Shown piece by piece: positions 31,751 through 37,697 of a stretch of 37,697 nucleotides of DNA (its first letter is position 1; every line of letters starts with the position of its first letter). The stretch spans positions 1 through 37,697 of the forward strand of contig LNZQ01000164.1 of assembly GCA_002007315.1 (NCBI GenBank), in the 5' to 3' direction. The notes under the pieces were generated by a model, which ran no database searches, was not told where the DNA came from, and saw only the letters and a program-made list of their open reading frames with translations. The stretch is from Epulopiscium sp. Nele67-Bin004 (GTDB lineage Bacteria > Bacillota_A > Clostridia > Lachnospirales > Cellulosilyticaceae). Both the position numbers and the translations under genes were made by a program.

Positions 31751-33261
31751 ACCTCAACCTCCTCTTTCAATATGCCCCATTTTTTCATATCAATAGTGCT
31801 AGTTGCAAAGTATTTTGGCGTGTCATCAAACACAATTTCCCCTTGAGACATAACTATAACACGATTAGACCATTCAGTCACTAGGCTTAAATCATGCGTT
31901 GTAATTATAACAACTTTTGTATCAATTAAACTAAGTAGCTTAAATAATTCATTTCGGCTTGATACATCAAGTGCTGCTGTTGGTTCATCAAGCAACATCA
32001 CAGCTGGTGTCATAGCCATTCCAATCGCAAGCGTTGCTCTACGTCCCTCTCCCCCGCTAAGAAGTCGCCCATCTTGTTCTTTAAGTGATTGCAAATCAAA
32101 TTTTGTAATAATATCATCACAAAGTTCCTTAACATCATACTTATAACGTGATGTTGGAAACAATTCTATATCTTTTTGCACTGAGCTGTGTAAAAACATC
32201 TCCTCAGGATTTTGATATAAATACGCTATCCACTCTGAAATCCTCGTTAGCGATACTTTTTTTATAGACTTATTATTATACAAAATATCCCCATTTTTTA
32301 GTGCAATAAGTCCCCCCATAAGTCGCATAAGAGTCGTTTTTCCTGCTCCATTGTTGCCCAAAATAACAACTTTCTCTCCCTCACAAAAGCTCAAATTTAT
32401 GTCGTGTAATATTTGTTTTTTCTTCTTATTTAATGACCTAAAATAATGATTAATATTTTTAACTTCTAATACAGTTGAATTTGCAAAAAATTGATTTGTA
32501 TTTGTTTGCAATATATATTTTTCTTTTATAAGCTGTGAATTTAAAATTAACTTATTGATTTCTGGTAAACTTTGATTAATGCAGTTTTGAAATTTTACAC
32601 AACCATTGTCCATATATATAACTTGATTACAAAATTGTGTTATAAATTTTGCATTGTTTTCTACTACAATTATAGTTTTGTCATATTTAGTATTTAATTT
32701 ATTTAGCAATTCATACACCATGACACTATGCATCATATCCAGTTGTGATGTCGGGTCGTCTAAAATCAGCACCTCGGGATCAAGTGCTAATACCGATGCT
32801 AATGCAAGCAAATGTTTTTGCCCACCACTTAGCGACAACACTATCTCATCTTCTAAGTGCAGTATACCGACTTCTTCCATCGCCCATTGTGCACGTTTTT
32901 TATAATCTTCATATCCAAAATTTTGTGGTGCAAATTCCACCTCATCACGCACACGATGTCTAACTAACTGATTTTCAAAATTTTGGTACACGTATCCAAC
33001 TTTTTTAGCAAGCCCTGATATATGTTTATTATAAATAGATTTTGCCTCAAATAAAATTTCTCCAAAAAATTCCCCTTTAATATATGTAGGTATAAGCCCC
33101 ATTAACGCTTTACAAAGTGTAGACTTTCCCGCTCCATTCTTCCCAATAATACTAACAAAATCCCCTTTATATATAACAAGATTAACATTGTTTAAAACAT
33201 TTTCACTCGCTCCAATATATTTAAAATTTACATTTTTTGTTTCAAACAAAAATTCTCTCAC
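31747..33261 (-). CDS. ECF-type ABC transporter ATPase with two fused nucleotide-binding domains
   Basis: A 504-residue protein holding both EcfA-like ATPases. First domain: Walker A GKNGAGKST (40-48), signature LSGGQ (about 142), Walker B ILILDDPTSQLD. Second domain: GNNGAGKTT (about 300), signature LSGGEGRRATLA (about 397), LLDEPTAALD. The position after the Walker B Asp is Asp in the first domain and the normal catalytic Glu in the second, so the two sites may not be equal. GTG at 33261 is chosen because GGAGG sits eight bases upstream; a TTG five codons earlier overlaps it. First gene of the unit, just downstream of a terminator. Confidence 0.88.
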   Translation of the reverse strand: MREFLFETKNVNFKYIGASENVLNNVNLVIYKGDFVSIIGKNGAGKSTLCKALMGLIPTYIKGEFFGEILFEAKSIYNKHISGLAKKVGYVYQNFENQLVRHRVRDEVEFAPQNFGYEDYKKRAQWAMEEVGILHLEDEIVLSLSGGQKHLLALASVLALDPEVLILDDPTSQLDMMHSVMVYELLNKLNTKYDKTIIVVENNAKFITQFCNQVIYMDNGCVKFQNCINQSLPEINKLILNSQLIKEKYILQTNTNQFFANSTVLEVKNINHYFRSLNKKKKQILHDINLSFCEGEKVVILGNNGAGKTTLMRLMGGLIALKNGDILYNNKSIKKVSLTRISEWIAYLYQNPEEMFLHSSVQKDIELFPTSRYKYDVKELCDDIITKFDLQSLKEQDGRLLSGGEGRRATLAIGMAMTPAVMLLDEPTAALDVSSRNELFKLLSLIDTKVVIITTHDLSLVTEWSNRVIVMSQGEIVFDDTPKYFATSTIDMKKWGILKEEVEV

Positions 33262-33280
33262 TTTAACAACCTCCAAACAG

Positions 33281-33322
33281 AAAAAATGTGTTGCGTAAGT
33301 AAATTATACTACACAACACATT
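33281..33322 (-). terminator. Terminator of the NMT1-type transporter operon
   Basis: AATGTGTTG (33285-33293) pairs perfectly with CAACACATT (33314-33322), 20-base loop, followed by TTTTTT on the minus strand. It also marks the start of the separate ECF operon. Confidence 0.85.
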
Positions 33323-33370
33323 GAATTATAGTTAATATTAGGTTAAAATCTAGTTAAATTATTGTTGGAT

Positions 33371-34438
33371 TTACTGCATTGCAGTTTGTGCAAATGAATT
33401 GTCAACGATAATATCATACGGTGCACGTTGGTCAAGCTCTCCAGCAAGCTCCATAACGTCCATAAGTTTCTCAAAACTTTCCTCAGTCATAACTGGGTCA
33501 CTACACCAAGCATCAAAATCTTTATATCGTTGTATAACTGTTGTTAAGTCCTCTAAACTAGTTTCGCTAAATTGAGGCGAAATTATTACTGCTAAGTCAT
33601 ACGCATCAGTTTCGGCAACATATTGTTGTCCTTTATATATTGCATTAGCAAAACTTTGGATAATATCAGGGTTTTCTTCTATATAAGTGTCAAGAGCACT
33701 ATATGCTGTATATGGAATTTCTCCTGATTCCTCACCAATTGATGCAATAATATAGCCTTGCCCCTCTTTTTCAAGCTGAGTTGCTGTTGGTTCAAATAGC
33801 GTCACATAATCGCCAACGCCTGCAACAAACGTTCCCGCCATAACATCAAACTGAATGTCTGAACGTACATTTGTTTCACCTGCTGCAACGTTTTCACCAA
33901 TAGTTAAGCCGTTATTTTTCACAACATATTCAACTGTCATAAGCGGAACGCCACCTGCTCTGCCTCCTATTATTTCTGCTCCTGCTAAGTCAGAAAATTC
34001 AAAGTCTGGGTCAGCTTCACGCCCAACCAAAAAGCTTCCGTCACGTTTTGTAAGCTGTGCAAAGTTGATGGCATATTCTGGGCTACCTTGGTTGTAAATG
34101 TAAATTGATGATTCTGGACCCATCAAACCAATTTGAACTTCACCAGACAAAAGTGACGCCATAGTTTTATCTGCACCTTGAGCTGCAAGCAAATCAATTA
34201 CTAGCCCCTCTTCCTCAAAAAATCCCATTTCAATTGCAACATATTGTGGTGTATAAAAAATTGAATGTGTTACTTCTGCAAGACTAATTTCAGTTAGTTG
34301 CTTTGTTTCAACCTCAGCTTCTGTCGTAGTTTCAGTTTTTGTAGTTGTACTAGTTGTATTTGTAGTGTTTGTTGTGTCTGACGAACAACCAACTAAAGCG
34401 ATAGAAGTTATCATAAATAAAGCCATAAATTTTTTCAT
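33371..34438 (-). CDS. ABC transporter substrate-binding lipoprotein, NMT1/THI5-like
   Basis: A 355-residue exported lipoprotein. The signal MKKFMALFMITSIALVGC ends at the lipidated C18, followed by a Thr-rich linker, then a periplasmic-binding-protein type II fold with FYTPQYVAIEMGFFEEEGL and LLAAQGADKTMASLLSGEVQIGLMGPE segments typical of the NitT/TauT/NMT1 family. Substrates of this family include thiamine precursors, taurine, nitrate and riboflavin-type compounds; sequence alone does not choose, and no TPP or other riboswitch is seen upstream. It follows its permease and ATPase genes. Confidence 0.88.
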   Translation of the reverse strand: MKKFMALFMITSIALVGCSSDTTNTTNTTSTTTKTETTTEAEVETKQLTEISLAEVTHSIFYTPQYVAIEMGFFEEEGLVIDLLAAQGADKTMASLLSGEVQIGLMGPESSIYIYNQGSPEYAINFAQLTKRDGSFLVGREADPDFEFSDLAGAEIIGGRAGGVPLMTVEYVVKNNGLTIGENVAAGETNVRSDIQFDVMAGTFVAGVGDYVTLFEPTATQLEKEGQGYIIASIGEESGEIPYTAYSALDTYIEENPDIIQSFANAIYKGQQYVAETDAYDLAVIISPQFSETSLEDLTTVIQRYKDFDAWCSDPVMTEESFEKLMDVMELAGELDQRAPYDIIVDNSFAQTAMQ

Positions 34439-34477
34439 AAATTACACCCCTCATAATTTCATTTACTTATAGTTTAA

Positions 34478-35287
34478 TCAATGAGGTTTGTTTGTGTTAC
34501 TTTTTGCGTAGTATAACTTTTCTACAAAATTCAACATTTGGTACATAACAAGTGCACAAATAGCTAAAACTATTACGCCCATCATAACTAAATCAAGTCT
34601 AAATACTTGACCGCCGTACATAATTAAATATCCGATACCAGCACGTGACACCAAAAATTCGCCAACTATTACCCCAACCCAAGACAAGCCAATGTTTATT
34701 TTTGTAATGTTAATTAAGTTTCCGATGTTGGCTGGCAATATTAATTTTGTTAGAATTTGATATTTAGTTGCCCCAAAACTTTTAAGCATTTTAACTTTAT
34801 CTTCCTCAACATTTATAAAGTAGTTATACGCTGATAAAATTGTAGCAACAAGTGAAATCATAACTGCAATTACAACGATACCTTTCACACCAGGACCAAC
34901 CCAAACAATTATTATTGGGGCAAGTGCTGTTTTTGGCAACGCATTTAAAACAACTAAAAATGGATCTAGTATTTTTGCAAGCTTTTCAGAACTCCATAAC
35001 ATTATCGCTATCAAAATTCCAAGCGATGTACCTATCGTTAAGCCCAAAAACGTTTCCCAAACCGACACACTAATGTGCGTCCATAGCGTTCCATCTTGCA
35101 CATATTGCAAAAATAGCGTCCAAATTTTGCTTGGATAACTAACTAAAAATGTATTAATCCACCCTAGATGGGCGAACAATTCCCAAAATACGATTATCCC
35201 AACCAACAATAAAATTTGTGTAATTAGTAAGTTGCGTTTTTGTTTTTTCTTTTTGTCCATATAATTTTTGTATCCATCACTTTGCAT
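34478..35287 (-). CDS. ABC transporter permease, NitT/TauT/SsuC-like
   Basis: A 269-residue permease with six membrane segments (first at about 18-38, LLITQILLLVGIIVFWELF). The EAA-type loop LKSFGATKYQILTKLILPANI for ATPase contact is present, and the C-terminal half shows the usual VGEFLVSRAGIGYLI stretch. Start is ATG at 35287, inside the end of the ATPase gene (11-base overlap), with AAGGAG upstream. A further in-frame extension to 35374 lies within the ATPase gene and an internal ATG at 35260 lacks a site; both are rejected. Confidence 0.9.
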   Translation of the reverse strand: MQSDGYKNYMDKKKKQKRNLLITQILLLVGIIVFWELFAHLGWINTFLVSYPSKIWTLFLQYVQDGTLWTHISVSVWETFLGLTIGTSLGILIAIMLWSSEKLAKILDPFLVVLNALPKTALAPIIIVWVGPGVKGIVVIAVMISLVATILSAYNYFINVEEDKVKMLKSFGATKYQILTKLILPANIGNLINITKINIGLSWVGVIVGEFLVSRAGIGYLIMYGGQVFRLDLVMMGVIVLAICALVMYQMLNFVEKLYYAKSNTNKPH

Positions 35288-36023
35288 ACGCCTCAAGCTC
35301 CTTCCACAATAAATCAAAATAATCTTTAAATTCAGGTGCTTTTCTTGCTTCAAGTGGCGTACGCTCACCTTCAAGCGTTAGGGATATGTTGCAAGTAGTT
35401 TTAATTGTTGCTGGACGTTTTGACAATACTGCTATAGTGTCTGACATAGAAATAATTTCCGAAATGTCATGACTTACAAGTATTGCGTCTTTATTTTCTT
35501 GTTTAATTATTTTATAAATATCGTCACTAACTAAAAGTCTAGTTTGATAATCTAGTGCCGAAAATGGTTCATCTAACAACAAAATATCTGGGTCAGTCGC
35601 AAGTGTACGAATTAGTGCAACACGTTGACGCATACCGCCAGAAAGTTCACGTGGATAGCGATTTCTAAATTCCCATAAGCCATAAGCTTTAAGTAGATGG
35701 TCAATTTTTTCAGTTGATTGCTTTTGTTTCTTTTGGATTTCAAGTCCAATCATAATGTTATCTTTAATAGTTCGCCATTCAAGCAAATGATCTTTTTGAA
35801 ACATATAGCCAATTTTACCATTAACAGTTACTTCGCCTGAAGTTGGCTGTAACAAATTAGTTAAAATGTTTAGCAATGTAGATTTTCCGCTTCCTGATGG
35901 TCCTAGTATCCCCAAAATTTTACCTTTTTCTAAAGTTAAGTTGATGTTTTCCAAAACAGAAATTTCACCTTCATCAGTATAAAAGCTTTTGTATATGTTG
36001 TTTAATTCGATAATACTTGACAT
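35277..36023 (-). CDS. ABC transporter ATP-binding protein, NitT/TauT/SsuB-like
   Basis: A 248-residue ATPase. Walker A GPSGSGKST (about 41-49), Q-loop in YMFQKDHLLEW, signature LSGGMRQRVALIRTL, Walker B LLLDEPFSALD, H-loop in LVSHD. The YMFQKDxLLEWRT segment is characteristic of the SsuB/TauB/ThiZ group. First gene of the three-gene unit ATPase-permease-binding protein. GAGGTG lies before the ATG. Confidence 0.92.
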   Translation of the reverse strand: MSSIIELNNIYKSFYTDEGEISVLENINLTLEKGKILGILGPSGSGKSTLLNILTNLLQPTSGEVTVNGKIGYMFQKDHLLEWRTIKDNIMIGLEIQKKQKQSTEKIDHLLKAYGLWEFRNRYPRELSGGMRQRVALIRTLATDPDILLLDEPFSALDYQTRLLVSDDIYKIIKQENKDAILVSHDISEIISMSDTIAVLSKRPATIKTTCNISLTLEGERTPLEARKAPEFKDYFDLLWKELEAYAK

Positions 36024-36083
36024 ATAATCACCTCACAAATAGTGTTTATACATTATAATATTACCATTTTATGTATTTGGGCA

Positions 36084-36108
36084 CAAAAAAAGGGCATAAG
36101 TTGCCCTT
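36084..36108 (-). terminator. Terminator of the Rpn-type gene
   Basis: AAGGGCA (36090-36096) pairs with TGCCCTT (36102-36108), five-base loop, then a T-run of seven on the minus strand. It lies five bases after the stop at 36113. Confidence 0.85.
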
Positions 36109-36112
36109 AGTG

Positions 36113-37054
36113 TTATTGTAAGTTTAATGCTCTTAGTGTACGCTCAACTTCTGTTAAAGATAGTTTAAGTTTATCTGCAATTTCATTTGGTGAAAAACTA
36201 AAATCTTTGTATAACATTTCAATTTTCCCTTCGTTTCTTCCCTCAGCTTTTCCTTCTTCTTTTCCCTCTGCTTTTCCTTCTGCAAACTTAAATGTATCCC
36301 ATTCTTCTTGTGTGATTTGTGCCATCACCATACTTTTAACACCTTCCCTTTCTTTTAACAAAAGACTTACTAATAGTTGTTGATTAATTGTATAATCAAT
36401 TGCTAACTCAACTGCTTCTTCTTTAGTATGCCCTTTGGACTGATAATGTTTCAAACTTTGGGTAAATATTGCATAGCCTTTTAAGCTAGGAATTGTATCT
36501 AAAAATTTTTCATTATCTGGGTGATTTAAATACACCACTTGAACGCAAACCTCGATATAACTTTGATATATATCGTCTATTTTTATTAAACCTTGCTTAT
36601 CATCTTTAATATTTGGTTCAAACATATCGGATAATTTAATTATTTCGCTTGATATTCCTTTTGGATTTCCATTTACAAAAGTTATTAATATCGGTCGTGG
36701 AATTTGTTTTTTTGTTGTTGAGTGAAATACAGCGTTTCCAAACAACTCTGATAATGTGTTAAAATAATAGCTCCCTTGTCTAACAGGCATATTTGGATTG
36801 ACTTTTGACTGTTGTTCTACCAAAAAAATGTCTGCACCTATTATGAAAGATAAGTCGTTTCTTATTTGCACGTATATTGCATTTGTCTCTTTCAATGTTG
36901 TAACTGTTATATCGGCTTCTGTGATGTCATCTCTACCTGTTAGCCCCCTGCACAGCGAAACTAGTTCGGCTTTATCCTCATAAATTTTCTTAAAAAAGCT
37001 ATCATTTGTATTTGGATATACTTTTGTTGGTTGTATTTTATTATTTTTATTCAT
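36113..37054 (-). CDS. Rpn-family PD-(D/E)XK nuclease / transposase-like protein
   Basis: A 313-residue protein of the Rpn (recombination-promoting nuclease, PF12784-like) family. N-terminal NTNDSFFKKIYEDKAELVSLCRGLTG, then the nuclease core with IGADIFLVEQQSKVNPNMP, where D and the E-Q-Q/K set are the PD-(D/E)XK residues, then YYFNTLSELFG. The C-terminal part has the family's EGKAEGKEEGKAEGRNEGKI-type linker and a small helix-turn-helix-like end (FSPNEIADKLKLSLTEVERTL). Common as scattered, rapidly spread copies in Lachnospiraceae. AGGAGG precedes the ATG. Cleaves DNA by homology; its role in the cell is unsettled. Confidence 0.88.
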   Translation of the reverse strand: MNKNNKIQPTKVYPNTNDSFFKKIYEDKAELVSLCRGLTGRDDITEADITVTTLKETNAIYVQIRNDLSFIIGADIFLVEQQSKVNPNMPVRQGSYYFNTLSELFGNAVFHSTTKKQIPRPILITFVNGNPKGISSEIIKLSDMFEPNIKDDKQGLIKIDDIYQSYIEVCVQVVYLNHPDNEKFLDTIPSLKGYAIFTQSLKHYQSKGHTKEEAVELAIDYTINQQLLVSLLLKEREGVKSMVMAQITQEEWDTFKFAEGKAEGKEEGKAEGRNEGKIEMLYKDFSFSPNEIADKLKLSLTEVERTLRALNLQ

Positions 37055-37086
37055 TTGTGCCTCCTTTTGATAATATTATACCTAAA

Positions 37087-37560
37087 TTAAAGATAACTTG
37101 CAATCTCCACACAGTTATAATAATGCTCTATAATTTCCTCATATGTATAACCACGGCTCACCATTCCTCGCACACCCTCTTGGCTCATACCAACTCCGTG
37201 CCCATAGCCACCACCGTAAATTGTAAATTCACCTATTGTGCCATCTTTTAAAAATGTTGTATCTGAAACAAAAAATGCACTAGGTAACAATGACATATTT
37301 GACACATTGTCTGCAGTTTCTCTCACAATTTCAATCGTTCCAAGTGACGAGTCAAGCTTATTAGGTGCAAGTAGCGTCCTAATCATATACTCCGTTTCAA
37401 CCAAAATAGTTTCTTTTTGACCAACAACTAAGAGAGACATAATATTGCCACCTTCACCGCGCTCTATAACGTCAATTGACTCAAGCTCGCCAATATCACT
37501 TACCACACTTGAAATAAATCCACTAAGACAATCTGCTGTAAGAACAGAAAAATATATCAT
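37087..37560 (-). pseudogene. spoIID: SpoIID/LytB-domain protein, 5'-truncated
   Basis: About 157 residues with the C-terminal SpoIID domain signature YGGGYGHGVGMSQEGVRGM and GYTYEEIIEHYY. SpoIID is a lytic transglycosylase needed for engulfment in sporulation; complete proteins have a signal or anchor and roughly 200 more N-terminal residues. Here the frame ends a few codons upstream of MIYFSV at a TAG, and the DNA beyond 37560 encodes no SpoIID-like sequence in any frame I can read. It therefore looks broken by insertion or rearrangement at about 37560. A frameshift or an assembly join is an alternative. The ATG at 37560 lacks a good ribosome site. Confidence 0.7.
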
Positions 37561-37697
37561 GTAACTCTAATGCAGCCAGTTACACCCAGAAAATACTTTT
37601 GCCATATCTGGATAAATAATTACAGAATTATAAAGAATTATTTTTGGGTAAGGGCTATAGGTTTACCTTTACTTTACCCTTACTTTATAGGTCAATA
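37561..37697. other. Unexplained sequence abutting the broken spoIID
   Basis: It begins with inverted repeat GTAACT (37561-37566) / AGTTAC (37578-37583), and holds a second pair GTAAGGG (37648-37654) / CCCTTAC (37677-37683). A plus-strand frame from ATG 37570 stays open to the end of the window (43 codons, MQPVTPRKYFCHIWINNY...), but its composition does not look convincingly coding. The hairpin at the junction suggests the end of a mobile element. Identity unknown. Confidence 0.3.

Noticed and set aside
35288..35374. N-terminal extension of the permease gene
   Set aside because: Lies within the ATPase coding region in another frame; ATG at 35287 with AAGGAG upstream fits better and gives a normal permease length.
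36024..36112. TPP or other riboswitch before the NMT1-type operon
   Set aside because: The gap is 89 bases, mostly a terminator of the Rpn gene; no conserved aptamer core could be recognised.

Overview
The window is AT-rich DNA from a spore-forming Gram-positive anaerobe of the Clostridia, most likely Lachnospirales or a neighbouring order. PolC-type replicative polymerase, the c-di-AMP pair CdaA/CdaR, SpoVB, a SpoIID fragment, an Rpn/PD-(D/E)XK protein with the Lachnospiraceae-type EGK tail, and GGAGG-type ribosome sites point that way. The genus is not resolved.

Layout. (1) 1-4463, plus strand: the 3' part of a histidine operon, hisD(end)-hisC-hisB-hisH-hisA-hisF-hisIE. Every stop from hisD to hisF overlaps or almost touches the next start, and a terminator follows. 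(2) 4507-5192: a lipoprotein gene with a consensus promoter, then the decayed 3' end of an IS110-like transposase gene. (3) about 5272-6812, minus strand: a compact IS200/IS605-type element carrying intact iscB, an RNA-guided RuvC/HNH nuclease, and its HEARO/omega RNA. Matching hairpins lie at both ends and there is no tnpA. (4) 6909-11562: polC and a small unknown gene. (5) 11684-14385: a 5-oxoproline (pyroglutamate) locus of DUF969 and DUF979 membrane proteins, pyroglutamyl peptidase and a gamma-glutamylcyclotransferase-like protein. (6) 14441-17829: cell-surface proteins, namely a copper-amine-oxidase-N-domain protein, an unknown plus-strand gene, and a LysM/G5/M23 peptidase with its own promoter. 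(7) 17948-23964: cdaA-cdaR-(M15B-like protein lacking zinc ligands)-alaS-(nicotinamidase-like), apparently one transcription unit. (8) 24053-28969: a membrane/GH-like cluster, SpoVB, and a Cys/His-rich tandem-repeat protein. (9) 29139-30149: a zinc-ribbon protein behind tRNA-Met. (10) 30211-36023: two ABC importers, an ECF module with fused ATPases plus a PHP hydrolase, and an NMT1-type SBP/permease/ATPase set. (11) 36113-37560: an Rpn-type nuclease and a truncated spoIID fragment ending at unexplained DNA.

How the genes work together: the his genes make histidine from phosphoribosyl-ATP. The pcp locus should produce and move 5-oxoproline. CdaA/CdaR make and tune c-di-AMP, which in Firmicutes is tied to cell-wall and osmotic control. 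Several neighbours act on the wall or the spore (M23, M15-like, SpoVB, SpoIID, the Cys/His-rich protein). The most unusual content is the iscB/HEARO element, the Cys/His repeat protein, the M15 pseudoenzyme in the cda operon, and the fused ECF ATPase with an Asp at one catalytic Glu position.

All family calls are from reading motifs, with no database search. Start codons were chosen from visible ribosome binding sites and often differ from the longest open frame.
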